In this document: positions 27,506-37,340 of the stretch, piece after piece | How the letters are laid out: every line of letters begins with the position of its first letter | Numbering within the stretch: the first letter of the stretch is position 1 | Position numbers and translations under genes: made by a program | Assembly (NCBI GenBank): GCA_036946405.1 | Contig: JAQIJC010000001.1 | Location: 367,501-431,500 of the forward strand | Length of the DNA: 64,000 bases | Reading direction: 5' to 3' | Origin: Sphingomonas phyllosphaerae | GTDB lineage: Bacteria > Pseudomonadota > Alphaproteobacteria > Sphingomonadales > Sphingomonadaceae | Notes under the pieces: generated by a model | Seen by the model: the letters and a program-made list of their open reading frames with translations, nothing else | The model's database searches: none | What the model was told of the DNA's origin: nothing

Positions 27506-30500
27506 ATGAGGAAAAGTACGATTGTTCTGTTGACGGGTTCATGCCTTGTAGCGGTCGCAACGTCGCCTGCAATCGCGCAGCAAATTCAGCCGCAGGATGT
27601 CAAAGCTTCGGACAGCGAGGCGGAATCACTGGATTCGATCTCGCGCTTGAAGTCTGTCGCTATCGGCGGAGAAGCCGCTGGAAACGACGTCATCGTGACC
27701 GGAACGCGCATCGTCCGTCCGAACAACAAGTCCGCGGCGCCGATCGTTACGACGACGGCGGCCGAGATCGCGGCGCAGGGAGCCACGACGGTCGAGGAAG
27801 TCCTGAACCGGCTTCCCCAGGTGCAGGTCAACGTCGAACAGAATCTCGACTCGTCCGAAGGGCGTCAGCGCATCAAGCTGCGCAGTCTGGGGTACGAGCG
27901 GACGCTGATGCTGATCGATGGGCTGCGCTTCGGGCTGCCGAACACGATCGACGTCGGCATCGTGCCGACCATGCTTACCGAACGGGTCGACGTGCTGTCG
28001 GGCGGCGCCTCGTCGGTCTACGGCTCGGACGCGGTTTCGGGCGTCGTCAACTTCATCATGAAGAAGAATTTCAAGGGTGTTCGCCTGGACGCCAACTACA
28101 GCTTCTTCAACCACCACAACCGCGATGGAGTCGTTGCGGACGCAGCCGACGCGGCGGGCTTCACCTATAACAAGGGCTGGGCGAACGACGGGGCACGCGC
28201 CAACATCAGCCTTGCCGCCGGCGTGGGTCTCTTCGACGACCGGGTGAACATCACCACCTATCTAAACTACGCCCATTCCGACGTGCTGCCATTCGCCAAT
28301 CGGTCGCATTCGGCGTGCGAGATCTCGAAATCGAGCCGAACGGCTGCCCCAACGTGCCTTCGGGCGACCTTCACGGGTGCGGGTACGATCATTCCGCTTT
28401 CGGGGCCACGCGCCGGCCAGTTCCTCGTCAACAATCCCGACGGCTCCCGCACCTTCATCCCGATCAACTCGGCACCGGGCACCTCGGCGAACCCGTATGA
28501 CGACTTCTCGTACCAACGCCAATTCGAGCGCTGGAACACGGGAGGCTTCCTCACGGCGGAGGTCAGTGATGAGGTCGAGTTGTACGCGAGCGTACTCGCC
28601 TACCGCGACACCTCCAGCAACACATCGCTCAACAGGACGTTCAACTTCGGCGCGTACGGCACCAACCCGTACCGCGTGAACTGCGACAACCCATTCCTGT
28701 CGGGATCCCAATCTCGTGACCTGTGCGGCGGATCGGCGGGCGTAGCCGGCGCCTACGTGCCAATCGATCTGCGATATCGTTTTGACGGGCTTGATCCCGT
28801 CACCACCAAATATGTCAACGCCAGCTATCGCATTTCCGCCGGTCTTCGTGGGAACACCAAGGACAATATCTGGCATTACGACATCGCCGGGATGATATCG
28901 CGCTCGCAGATCGAAAACTACGGCACTTCATACGTCGACTATGCGCAGCTCAACAACACTCTCGACGTTGTGAACGTGAACGGCGTTCCGACCTGCCGTG
29001 TCGGTGGCTCATGCGTGCCCTTCAACGCCTTCGTTCCGTACAGCAGCGATCGGGCGTTGTCGGCTTATCTCTTCAACGACTTCAACCAAGCAGCCACGAT
29101 AAGAACCCCGCGCCTGCTCCAATTCCTGGGGACGATCAGCGGCGACCTCGGCAAATACGGAATCACGTCGCCGCTGGCCGAGCAAGGTGTGGCCGTCGCC
29201 TTGGGCGCGGAGTTCCGGTCCGAACTCGATCGCACGACCCGCAATGCCGCCGCGGCGCAGGCCGCGGTTGGGTCGGAATCGCGCTTCACCCAGAACATCC
29301 TCGAGTCCAACGTCGAGGTGCAGGCGCCGCTCGTCGAGGACAAGTCGTGGACGCGCCTCCTTCAGGTCAATGCAGGCTATCGCCTGTCCAAGTACAACCG
29401 ACTGCAAGGCAGGTTCGACACGTGGAAGGTCGAGGGACTGTGGTCGCCCCTCGACGACATCTCCTTCCGCGGCTCGTACAACAAGTCGCAGCGCGCGCCG
29501 GATGCGCGCACGGTGACGGAAGCGCAGGACATCTACACCGAGCAGGGCTTCTTCACCGATCCGTGCGCCCCGCGCGCCAACCCGAGCAATCCGAACGCAC
29601 CGCGTCTGGCTCCCATCTATACCGTCGAACAGTGTCGCAACACTGGCCTAGCCGATAATCTATACGGCAGCGCCACGCTTCTATGCCCGGGCGCGAACGA
29701 TACCTGCACCGTCCGGCAGAACGGATACGCCCTCAAACCGGAAACCGGCTACACCACCACCTATGGTGTAGTCCTGCGGCCGCGCTTCCTGAAGGGTTTC
29801 GTCCTGTCGGCGGATCGCTGGAAGATCGAGGTGCGCGACGAACTCGCCTTCGTGCAGCCCACCGACTATCTGAACGAGTGTCTCACTTCCGGCCTGGATT
29901 ACTTCTGCCAGGGCGTGGTGCGCAATCCGGGCACTGGGACGCTGTTCAGCGCATTCGGTCGCAACGTCACCACGGGCTACGTCGTCCGCGGCGTTCGCAA
30001 CGCCTACCGGTCGCGCTCGGAGGGGATCGACATCCAAGCGCAATACGACCTCGGGCTGGGCAACGTCGGAAAGCTGAACTTCAACCTGAACGGCTCGCTG
30101 ATGACGTATGTCGGCGGTCAATCCACTCCGACGGCGACACCGCGCAACTGCGTAGGTTATTTCGGCTATGGTTGCGGTGAGAGCATGCCTCGCTGGGCGC
30201 ACCAGTTCCGTACGACCTGGACCTCGCCGGACCGCAAGACGAATCTCTCGCTGAACTGGCGCCATCGCGGCGGCATGCCTTTGGCCGTCTATGCTCCGGC
30301 GGATCGCGGCGTACCCGCACAACCCGACGACACGAAGTGGACCGACTACCCCGGGATCGGTGCGTTCAACTGGTTCGATCTCTCGCTCAGCGTCGACGTG
30401 ACCAAGGAGATGACGTTCCGCATCATTGCGAACAACATCCTCGATCGTGATCCGCCGCTGGTGCCGAACAGCCGCGAGCGCATCGGACTGCTTCGAACGA

Positions 30501-30565
30501 ACACGATCATGGGCTACGACCTGCTCGGGCGACAGATCGTGGCGGGCGTCTCGCTCCGGCTGTGA
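27506..30565 (+). CDS. TonB-dependent receptor, large outer-membrane transporter
   Basis: This 1,019-residue receptor has a signal peptide (MRKSTIVLLTGSCLVAVATSPAIAQ), a TonB box (GNDVIVTGTRI near 59-69) and a plug domain (TTVEEVLNRLPQVQVN, IKLRSLGYERTLMLIDGLRFG, VDVLSGGASSVYGSDAVSGVVNFIMKK quoted in parts). The long barrel contains paired cysteines in loop regions and ends in IVAGVSLRL. It lacks the STN signalling domain, unlike the other receptor. Sphingomonads use this class for oligosaccharides, peptides and other large nutrients. The secreted hydrolase downstream suggests uptake of a product of ester cleavage, which is inference. Confidence 0.93.
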   Translation: MRKSTIVLLTGSCLVAVATSPAIAQQIQPQDVKASDSEAESLDSISRLKSVAIGGEAAGNDVIVTGTRIVRPNNKSAAPIVTTTAAEIAAQGATTVEEVLNRLPQVQVNVEQNLDSSEGRQRIKLRSLGYERTLMLIDGLRFGLPNTIDVGIVPTMLTERVDVLSGGASSVYGSDAVSGVVNFIMKKNFKGVRLDANYSFFNHHNRDGVVADAADAAGFTYNKGWANDGARANISLAAGVGLFDDRVNITTYLNYAHSDVLPFANRSHSACEISKSSRTAAPTCLRATFTGAGTIIPLSGPRAGQFLVNNPDGSRTFIPINSAPGTSANPYDDFSYQRQFERWNTGGFLTAEVSDEVELYASVLAYRDTSSNTSLNRTFNFGAYGTNPYRVNCDNPFLSGSQSRDLCGGSAGVAGAYVPIDLRYRFDGLDPVTTKYVNASYRISAGLRGNTKDNIWHYDIAGMISRSQIENYGTSYVDYAQLNNTLDVVNVNGVPTCRVGGSCVPFNAFVPYSSDRALSAYLFNDFNQAATIRTPRLLQFLGTISGDLGKYGITSPLAEQGVAVALGAEFRSELDRTTRNAAAAQAAVGSESRFTQNILESNVEVQAPLVEDKSWTRLLQVNAGYRLSKYNRLQGRFDTWKVEGLWSPLDDISFRGSYNKSQRAPDARTVTEAQDIYTEQGFFTDPCAPRANPSNPNAPRLAPIYTVEQCRNTGLADNLYGSATLLCPGANDTCTVRQNGYALKPETGYTTTYGVVLRPRFLKGFVLSADRWKIEVRDELAFVQPTDYLNECLTSGLDYFCQGVVRNPGTGTLFSAFGRNVTTGYVVRGVRNAYRSRSEGIDIQAQYDLGLGNVGKLNFNLNGSLMTYVGGQSTPTATPRNCVGYFGYGCGESMPRWAHQFRTTWTSPDRKTNLSLNWRHRGGMPLAVYAPADRGVPAQPDDTKWTDYPGIGAFNWFDLSLSVDVTKEMTFRIIANNILDRDPPLVPNSRERIGLLRTNTIMGYDLLGRQIVAGVSLRL

Positions 30566-30575
30566 CGTCCTAATT

Positions 30576-30604
30576 GCTCGGCGGCTGCCATCCGGCCGCC
30601 GAGC
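30576..30604 (+). terminator. Hairpin terminator after TonB receptor
   Basis: A perfect 10-bp inverted repeat (GCTCGGCGGC at 30576-30585, complement at 30595-30604) with a nine-base loop lies 10 bases after the receptor stop. There is no T-run after it, so it may be a weak or Rho-assisted terminator, or only an attenuator before the hydrolase gene. Confidence 0.65.
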
Positions 30605-30678
30605 ACCCGTACATACCGGCGTAACCTGCAATGCTAGCCCCGCTGGGCGGGGCATGTGGGACGCCTGGAGATCAATGA

Positions 30679-31926
30679 ATGTTCGTCAGCCGTAGAATGT
30701 TCGCGGGCTTGCCCATGCTTGCCGCACTGCATGCGTTTGCGCCCCGCGCCGCGAATGCCTCGGTGCAAAACCAAGGTGACGAGCGCACACTCACGTCTCT
30801 TAGGCTTTGGCTCACCCTTCCGCAGGATCAGCGTGGCCCCGATGACTCAGTCCTAAGGACGCCCCTCGACAGACCGACAGCTGAAGCGGCCGTTCGTCTG
30901 CTGGCTGCGGATCGGATGAAACAGCTCATCCGTGCCCATGCCAGCGATGTGTCGGCGAAGCGTCTGAGCATCGGCGACAGGACGATGCGATGGGAGGAGC
31001 GCGTATACGGGAGCGAGCCGAAGACCGGCCGCAGCCTTTGGATCTCGCTGCACGGGGGAGGAAACGCTCCGTCAGAGGTCAACGATCAGCAGTGGCAGAA
31101 CCAGATCCGCCTCTATACGCCCGAGGAAGGTGTCTACATCGCACCTCGAGCACCGACCGACACGTGGAACCTCTGGCACGAGGCCCACATGGACGGTCTG
31201 CTGCAGACCCTGATCGATGTTCAAGTCGCAACCAAGCGCGTCGACCCGGAGAAGGTCTACATACTGGGTTATTCGGCGGGAGGTGACGGCGTCTGGCAAC
31301 TGGCGCCCCGCATGGCCGACCGGTTCGCTGCGGCCGCCACGATGGCGGGGCATCCAGGTGACGCGGCACTACCGTCCCTGAGAAATCTACCCTTCGCGAT
31401 CTTCATGGGCGGCCGAGATACGGCCTACGACCGGAACGTCTTGGCAGCCACCAAGACCCGTGTGCTCGACGAGCTCGAACGCGCTGATCCGTCCGGATAC
31501 GTGCACATTAGCCGCATCTATCCCGGTCTTCCGCACTGGATGGATCGACGAGATGCGGAGGCGATCCCTTGGATGGCCCATTTCACTCGTCACACGTGGC
31601 CCAAGCGGGTCGTTTGGGTACAGGACGACGTACCGGAACGTCGCTTCTACTGGTTGGAAATCCCGTCGCGAGCAAACGTTAAACCTGGCGACCGGATCGA
31701 CGCCGTCATCCGGGGACAGAACGTTGATCTCCAAGGCGCCATCCCGGATGGCACAACGCTCAGACTTACCGACGACCTGATGAATTTGGACAAGTCGGTG
31801 ACGGTGACCGTGAACGGTAAAGTCCGCTTTCGTGGCCGGATAACTCGTACTGCTGGATCGATCTACAAGTCTCTACAGCAACGCGCCGATGTCAGCTCCG
31901 CCGCCACCTGCAACATGACCTTGTAA
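30679..31926 (+). CDS. Exported alpha/beta-hydrolase, PHB-depolymerase/esterase-like
   Basis: A signal-like N-terminus (FAGLPMLAALHAFAPRAANA) is followed by an alpha/beta-hydrolase domain. The oxyanion region is WISLHGGGNAP, the nucleophile elbow is YILGYSAGGDG (Ser near residue 200), the acid is in FMGGRDTAYDRN, and the His is in YPGLPHWMD. After ~320 residues comes a C-terminal beta-rich domain (RFYWLEIPSRANV, IDAVIRGQNVDLQG) like those of secreted polymer-degrading esterases. CTGGAG precedes ATG 30679. It follows the TonB receptor by 113 bases and may feed it; the substrate is unknown. Confidence 0.8.
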   Translation: MFVSRRMFAGLPMLAALHAFAPRAANASVQNQGDERTLTSLRLWLTLPQDQRGPDDSVLRTPLDRPTAEAAVRLLAADRMKQLIRAHASDVSAKRLSIGDRTMRWEERVYGSEPKTGRSLWISLHGGGNAPSEVNDQQWQNQIRLYTPEEGVYIAPRAPTDTWNLWHEAHMDGLLQTLIDVQVATKRVDPEKVYILGYSAGGDGVWQLAPRMADRFAAAATMAGHPGDAALPSLRNLPFAIFMGGRDTAYDRNVLAATKTRVLDELERADPSGYVHISRIYPGLPHWMDRRDAEAIPWMAHFTRHTWPKRVVWVQDDVPERRFYWLEIPSRANVKPGDRIDAVIRGQNVDLQGAIPDGTTLRLTDDLMNLDKSVTVTVNGKVRFRGRITRTAGSIYKSLQQRADVSSAATCNMTL

Positions 31927-32114
31927 GGGGCATGTGAGGCCGGCTTAAATCGGTTAAATCGATGAGAATCGAGCGCTACAGCAGCAGGCTGGTTGTGCGG
32001 ATGGGTATTATTAGCTTTGCCGATGCAAATACGTAGCCCACGAATCTTGTTACTTACGCACGCTTGATTCAAATATTGGAGCCCGTGGGCGCTCACAAAA
32101 TTGTGAGGACGTAA

Positions 32115-32483
32115 TTGGACCGGGACGTTTTGACGGACGCCCAATGGGCAAAGATCGAGCCCTATTGCCTGGGCAGACGCTCTGATCCCGGACGCAGCGG
32201 CAGGAACAACCGGCTCTTCGTCGAGGCGGTGTTGTGGATCGTGCGGACGGGCAGACCATGGCGTGATCTGCCGGAGCGGTTCGGAAACTGGAACACGGCG
32301 TTCAGGCGCTTTCGGGACTGGCGCGAAGCCGATGTTTTCAGGCGGATCTTCGACGCGCTGTCGGAAGAGCTCGAACTCGAATATGCCATGGTCGATGACG
32401 CGATCGTCAAGGTCCGCCGCTACGGACAGGGCGCTCATAGGGGGCTGAGAGCTAGGCCCTCGAGCAATTCACATGCGGCATGA
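32115..32483 (+). pseudogene. IS5-family transposase, N-terminal fragment
   Basis: The ~115 recognisable residues (VLTDAQWAKIEPYCLG, LFVEAVLWIVRTGRPWRDLP, NWNTAFRRFRDWREADVF, AMVDDAIVKVRRYGQGA) match the first ORF of IS5-family (IS427-like) transposases. It includes the first catalytic Asp (VDDAIVKV), but the second ORF with the remaining DDE residues is absent. The tail after GAHRG is not homologous. An inverted repeat CTCACAA-AA-TTGTGAG at 32092-32107 lies just upstream. It is a dead IS remnant at the left side of the decayed chemotaxis cluster. Confidence 0.8.
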
Positions 32484-33066
32484 AGACGAAACTGCAGTTT
32501 AAACCGACGTTTTGCCTAACCCGTTGCCGCGTCGGAGATGCCCTGGCGGAGTAGGAGCTTGCGCTGCGATGGCGTCGAGGTGCGGCCAGGCGATCGCGGG
32601 ATCGATGATTGAAGATGCGTCGGAAATCAACATCCTAGTTGCCGAACTGTAGAACCGCAATTCACCGAACGATAGAACCCTGATGCGAGGACCGTCATCT
32701 CGCGGCAACCTGCCCGTTCACAGGAACGCGAACCCGGCACGGCAATCTTCACATTGCAGCACGTTATGGAAAGCGGCTTCTCAAGCCAAACGGATGCAAA
32801 CGCGTCGCCTTCCGCAACTGCATCGCCGATCGCAGCCTAGAGCCCGCGATTGCCATCACTGCAAACTACATCCGACTAGAGTGAATCCCCACACGCCCTA
32901 GTGTTATTTTCACATTTACGAAATACACAAGATTCAACGGCCCTTGCTCCACGAGCAAGGCTAAGTCAACCATCCGAGTTCTCAACGTGCTCGCATTTGA
33001 TTCCCGACGACTCTTTTGTCGGCGACCGAAAAAGCGCGCCTCCAATACTATTTTAGGAAGACGGCC
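32484..33066. other. Gap with hairpin upstream of chemotaxis remnant
   Basis: About 580 bases hold no recognised gene. A minus-strand frame at 32499-32708 (VLSFGELRFYSSATRML...) looks protein-like but is not identified. A perfect hairpin CCTTGCTC-CAC-GAGCAAGG lies at 32942-32960, ~100 bases before the STAS start, and may be a terminator or leader element. The final bases include AGGAAG, the ribosome site for the ATG at 33067. Confidence 0.45.
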
Positions 33067-33230
33067 ATGGCGAAATGCTCCCTGTCAGTCAGCGACGTCG
33101 CCGAGACGCAGAGTTTGACTGACTTCGCCGATCGATTGCGATCGGCGATCATGCCGCAGGCGGAAGTGGAGCTCGACGTATCCGCGGTCGCGGACGCCCA
33201 CCTCTGGCTGATTCAGCTGATCCTCTGCGC
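33067..33230 (+). pseudogene. N-terminal STAS-domain fragment of chemotaxis cluster
   Basis: ATG 33067 with AGGAAG upstream starts a STAS-like protein ([48 protein letters not shown]). It resembles the small STAS proteins that begin alphaproteobacterial chemotaxis operons. After about 55 of ~100 residues the sequence passes, in a different frame, into the signalling half of a chemoreceptor. The genes normally found between (cheY, cheA, a first cheW and the receptor N-terminus) are absent. This is a deletion scar. Confidence 0.65.
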
Positions 33231-34160
33231 GGCGTTGTCGGCGATGCTGCGCTCGCCGCACAGAACGTCGCTTCGGGAACGCAACAGCTTTCCTCCACCG
33301 CCGATCAGATGTCGCAGGGCGCGACCGAGCAAGCGGCCGCAGCCGAGGAGGCGTCCGCTTCGATGGAGCAGATGGCCGCAAACATAAAGCAGAACGCCGA
33401 CAACGCGGCGCAGACCGAGAAGATCGCTCGCCAGTCGTCGAAGGACGCCGAGGCAAGCGGCATCGCGGTCGAAAAGGCGGTCGGCGCGATGCGAACGATC
33501 GCCGAGAAGATCGGCATCGTGCAGGAGATCGCGCGTCAGACCGATCTGCTAGCGCTGAACGCCGCGGTCGAAGCGGCGCGTGCCGGCGAGCACGGCAAGG
33601 GCTTCGCGGTTGTCGCTTCGGAGGTGCGCAAGCTGGCCGAACGCAGCCAGAGCGCGGCAGCGGAGATAAGTGCGGTCTCGTCCGACACCGTCGCCGCGGC
33701 GGCGCAGGCCGGCGAGATGCTGTCGAGACTGGTCCCGGACATCCGCCGTACCGCAGAACTGGTGACGGAGATCAGCGCTGCATGCCGCGAGCAGGACATC
33801 GGCGCCAGCCAGATCAACGAGGCGATCCAGCAGCTGGACACCGTGACTCAGCAGAACGCATCGGCATCCGAGCAGATTTTGTCGACGTCCGAAGAGCTGG
33901 CGAACCAGGCTGAGGAGTTGCAGGAGGGCATGGCGTTCTTCCAGATCGACGCCGTCCGCCCGTCCGTCCGCCCCGCCCCCGCAGCCGGAAGCAGGACTGC
34001 GCCCAACATCAAGGTGCGCGCGCCTCGGCCCAAGGCGACGATCAAGAGGGCCAAGCCTGGCTCGGTCGCAGATCAGCAATCGCGCGTGCGCGGTTTCGCT
34101 CTCGACCTCGCCACCGGCGGGCCGGATAGCGAGGACGCTGAGTTTGGACGGGTGGCATGA
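33228..34160 (+). pseudogene. Methyl-accepting chemotaxis protein, signalling half only
   Basis: Frame-3 translation from about 33231 gives [20 protein letters not shown] and then the full MCP signalling hairpin, whose tip contains [21 protein letters not shown] and [20 protein letters not shown]. The C-terminal adaptation helices are present. The membrane and ligand-binding N-terminus is missing, replaced by the out-of-frame STAS fragment. An internal ATG at 33309 could still give a soluble ~283-residue protein. The stop overlaps cheW (ATGA). It probably does not work as a receptor. Confidence 0.8.
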
Positions 34161-34642
34161 GCGTTGCCGGAGACGTCCAGGCGGTCGTGTTCGGCTTGGG
34201 ACGAGAGAAGTTCGCTTTGCCGGCCGGATCGGTGCGGGAGATTCTCGATCATCGTCACGCCTCAGCCATTCCCAACGGACCGTCGTGGCTGGTCGGGTTG
34301 ACCGACGTGCGCGATCGGGCGGTGCCGCTGGTGGACCTTCGGGTCCGCCTCGGCCTCGCCGGCGCGGACGCCACACCCGCCACCCGCATACTGGTGGTCG
34401 ACGTGCCCATCTGCGGAAGGAACCTGACTCTGGGGTTGGTCGTGGATCGGGTCCTCGATGTCAGCAGCTTCCCCGCCGCCGAGATCGAGGCGCCGCCCGA
34501 CATCGGCGTGCGCTGGCGATCCGAATACATACGGGGCGTCGTACGCCGCCTCGACGGGTTCGTGGTGCTACTTGCGACCGACGGCATCTTCTTGGCGGAA
34601 GAGGATGCGCTCGTCCTCCCGGACGTCGCCCGCGCGGCTTGA
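34157..34642 (+). CDS. cheW: CheW chemotaxis adaptor
   Basis: This 161-residue protein spans the complete CheW fold: [45 protein letters not shown] (quoted in part), [20 protein letters not shown] and [17 protein letters not shown]. CheW links chemoreceptors to the CheA kinase. The frame is intact and coupled to the receptor fragment by an ATGA overlap, but no cheA is visible in the window and the neighbouring receptor is broken, so this gene may be a relic. Confidence 0.9.
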   Translation: MSVAGDVQAVVFGLGREKFALPAGSVREILDHRHASAIPNGPSWLVGLTDVRDRAVPLVDLRVRLGLAGADATPATRILVVDVPICGRNLTLGLVVDRVLDVSSFPAAEIEAPPDIGVRWRSEYIRGVVRRLDGFVVLLATDGIFLAEEDALVLPDVARAA

Positions 34643-34666
34643 TCCGCACCAAGAAAGGACCATCCC

Positions 34667-35905
34667 GTGCCGACTATCGCCGATCCCCGCCGCATGGTCG
34701 GCAGGGGCAGCCTGTTCTGCGCCCTGATGCTGACCCCTGCGGGCGCAGCCTGGGCGCAGGAAACCAGCGTCACGCCGATCGCCAACGTCCGTCTGCGCTT
34801 CGAAGCGATCAGTCAGGACGGCATCCCTAGGAACGCCGATGCGCTTACGGTGCGCGCCCGTCCGGGCGTCATAGTCAAGCGAGACGCGGTCAGCGCGGTG
34901 GTCGAGGGAGAAGCCACCATCGCTCTCGACCGGCGCTTCAACGACGGCTTCAACGGCCGTTCGAACCTCCCGCTCATACCGGATGCCGATAACTTCGAGC
35001 TGAATCGTCTCGCGCTCCGCTACGACGGCGCATACGGTTCCATCACTGCTGGCCGGCAACTGATCGAACTGGCCGACCAGCGTTTCGTGGGATCGTCGAG
35101 CTTCCGCCAGAACCAACAGACGTTCGACTCCGTTCGGCTGCAGGCGAAGCCGACACCGCGCCTTTCGGTCGACGTAACCTACGCCTGGAGCGTTCGGACT
35201 CCGATGGGTCGCAAGGGCCACGGCGCGCGACCTGAGTCGATCCCGGGGGACAATGTCTTCGCGCTACTCGGGTATGCCACGCCGATCGGAGCGCTGACCG
35301 GCTTCGTCTATCTCATCGATCAGGACGATCCCGCGGTGCAGGGCTATCGGCTGCAGAACCGGAACCTTGGTGCTCGTCTGGTGGGCACCCGAGAATTGTC
35401 GCCTGAGCTTCGGCTCTCCTACGTCGCCAGCTATGCATGGCAGAGCAACCATCATCGCAATCCGAATCGTTACAATGCGAATTACTACGTCGGCGAGGTC
35501 TCGCTGACGCGCCGGGCGCTGACCGGGAAGGTCGGGTACGAAGTGCGCGGCGCCGACGACGGACGCGATTTCACCAGCTTCCAGACGCCAGAAGGTTCGG
35601 CACTCCGGTTCCAAGGCTGGGCAGGCCGGTTCGCGGTCACTCCGCCCGACGGCGTCCGCGATCTTTACGCCGGGATCTCACCCTCCTGGAACACGCACGG
35701 GATATTCGAGAAGGTCGGCATCGACCTGACTGGCCATCGCTTCGAAAGCGACAGGCTGATCCGTCATTATGGAAGCGAACTCGACTTGGTGGCCTCGGCG
35801 CGGATCGGCGCGATAGCGGTGATGGCGGGCTATGCGGATTACCGTGCGGATCGCTTCGCCACCGATTTCCGACGTGGCTGGCTTTCCGTGGAGTGGAGCC
35901 TGTGA
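34667..35905 (+). CDS. Alginate-export-like outer-membrane beta-barrel protein
   Basis: The 412-residue protein starts at GTG 34667 with AAAGGA upstream, has a signal peptide (LFCALMLTPAGAAWAQ) and beta-strand-rich repeats ending in the outer-membrane signature WLSVEWSL. Segments VRLRFEAISQDG, LRYDGAYGSITAGRQLIEL and DSVRLQAKPTPRLSVDVTYAW fit the alginate-export (AlgE-type) porin family. It sits between cheW (24 bases) and cheR (GTGA overlap), so it is co-transcribed with chemotaxis genes. A role in solute entry linked to taxis is conjecture. Confidence 0.8.
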   Translation: MPTIADPRRMVGRGSLFCALMLTPAGAAWAQETSVTPIANVRLRFEAISQDGIPRNADALTVRARPGVIVKRDAVSAVVEGEATIALDRRFNDGFNGRSNLPLIPDADNFELNRLALRYDGAYGSITAGRQLIELADQRFVGSSSFRQNQQTFDSVRLQAKPTPRLSVDVTYAWSVRTPMGRKGHGARPESIPGDNVFALLGYATPIGALTGFVYLIDQDDPAVQGYRLQNRNLGARLVGTRELSPELRLSYVASYAWQSNHHRNPNRYNANYYVGEVSLTRRALTGKVGYEVRGADDGRDFTSFQTPEGSALRFQGWAGRFAVTPPDGVRDLYAGISPSWNTHGIFEKVGIDLTGHRFESDRLIRHYGSELDLVASARIGAIAVMAGYADYRADRFATDFRRGWLSVEWSL

Positions 35906-36768
35906 GTGCCCCGACCCGTACCCCGTCGGTGCAGGTGGCCGGCGCTCCCGATCCGCTCGGGCGCGACGACTTCACCCGTCTCGCCAAATTCATCTTTGAT
36001 ACCGCAGGCATCAAAATGCCGCTTAACAAGATCACGATGCTGGAAAGCCGCCTTCGCCGCCGGGTGCGCGCGACCGGGACCACCACGATCGCCGGCTATT
36101 GCGATTGGCTGTTCGCCAACGACAATCTGGCGGAGGAAACGACGTTCCTCATCAACGCGATCACGACCAACAAGACCGACTTCTTCCGTGAGTCGCACCA
36201 TTTCGACTATCTTTGCGACACGATCCTGCCCTCAATGAAGGCGGCGGGCAGGGACCATGTTCGCGTGTGGAGCGCCGGCTGTTCGACCGGAGCAGAGCCC
36301 TACACCATCGCGATGCTTCTCGACGCGTTCGCCAGCGACCGGCGTGGGCCGAACTATGGCATCCTGGCCACCGACATCGATACGGACGTGCTGGCGGCGG
36401 CGCGACGCGGCGTCTTCCACGCGGATGCGATCAACGTGGTGCCGCCAGCGCTGCGTGATCGATACGTCGCGTTCGCCCGCGCGAGCGGGCGTGACGAGGT
36501 GCGGATGGTCCCTGATCTGCGTGCCGCTATCGGGTTCGCGCGGCTCAACCTGATGGACGCCGTCTATCCGGTCGGCGACGCGATGGACCTGATCTTCTGT
36601 CGGAACGTGCTGATCTATTTCGACCGCGAGACGCAGGAGCGCGTCGTGCGCAAGCTCGTCGCCCGGCTGCGGCACGGTGGGCACCTGTTTCTGGGCCATG
36701 CCGAATCGATCGCCGGGATTGACCTTCCGCTCCTCACGGTGGCGAACACCGTCTTCCAGCGGACCTGA
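35902..36768 (+). CDS. cheR: CheR chemoreceptor methyltransferase
   Basis: CheR transfers methyl groups from SAM to receptor glutamates. The 288-residue protein has the N-terminal helical CheR domain (FTRLAKFIFDTAGIKMPLNK, FLINAITTNKTDFFRESHHF) and the SAM-binding domain (VRVWSAGCSTGAEPYTIAML, YGILATDIDTDVLAAARRG, LIFCRNVLIYFDRETQERVV, HLFLGHAESI). GTG 35902 overlaps the porin stop and has GTGGAG upstream; an ORF extension to 35437 is spurious overlap with the porin. The gene is intact although its receptor and cheB partners are broken. Confidence 0.93.
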   Translation: MSAPTRTPSVQVAGAPDPLGRDDFTRLAKFIFDTAGIKMPLNKITMLESRLRRRVRATGTTTIAGYCDWLFANDNLAEETTFLINAITTNKTDFFRESHHFDYLCDTILPSMKAAGRDHVRVWSAGCSTGAEPYTIAMLLDAFASDRRGPNYGILATDIDTDVLAAARRGVFHADAINVVPPALRDRYVAFARASGRDEVRMVPDLRAAIGFARLNLMDAVYPVGDAMDLIFCRNVLIYFDRETQERVVRKLVARLRHGGHLFLGHAESIAGIDLPLLTVANTVFQRT

Positions 36769-36771
36769 ACG

Positions 36772-37275
36772 ATGCTCGCATGCGAGAGAACCCGTGTCCT
36801 CATCATCGACGACAATCCCAGCCTCCGCCAAGTGATGATCGCGATCCTGTCCACCGATCAGGGCACCGAGGTGATCGCCGCCGCGGCGGATCCTTTCGCG
36901 GCCACGCGCCGCATCCAGAGCGAGGTGCCCGACTTAATCACGCTCGACGTAGAGAAGCCGCGGATGGACGGCATCACGTTCCTGCGCAAGCTGGCGACGC
37001 AATAACCGATAATCGTCGTGGTGTGTTCGTCGCTGGTCGAGGGTAGATCGAAGACGCTGCTGGTGGCGTTGGAAGCCGGCGCCGTCTGCATCATTCTGAA
37101 CCGCGAGCCGACGCGGCCGAAAGACTGGCGGCGACCCATCTGCGAGACGGTGTAGGAGGCCGCCAGGGCTCGGCGCGCGCTGCGCCGCCGCGGCGAAGCG
37201 TCGGTCGAACGGCTGACGGTCGGTGCGGTGCTACCCCCGACAACCGGGCGCGCGATGAGCCGAACGACGGAGATG
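36772..37275 (+). pseudogene. cheB: CheB response regulator/methylesterase, decayed
   Basis: The receiver domain starts well (VLIIDDNPSLRQVMIAILST, IQSEVPDLITLDVEKPRMDG with the phospho-acceptor Asp), but the frame has TAA at 37003-37005 and TAG at 37153-37155. Reading through both restores CheB-like sequence (VCSSLVEGRSKTLLVALEAG, then RAMSRTTEMV). Homology ends at about 37275, and the ~190-residue methylesterase domain is absent. The frame ends at 37344, within the next gene's start. The accessory island begins at this break. Confidence 0.88.
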
Positions 37276-37340
37276 GTGACCTGGGCCACGCGGCGGGAGA
37301 CGTTGCGGCGGGCCGCGTGGCCGGGCTACTACGCCAACGG

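Noticed and set aside
28262..30655. Several minus-strand frames inside the second TonB receptor
   Set aside because: Shadow frames opposite a continuous 1,019-residue receptor with plug and barrel motifs.
35437..35901. Long N-terminal extension of CheR
   Set aside because: It overlaps the porin gene in another frame and is Arg-rich; CheR homology begins right after GTG 35902.
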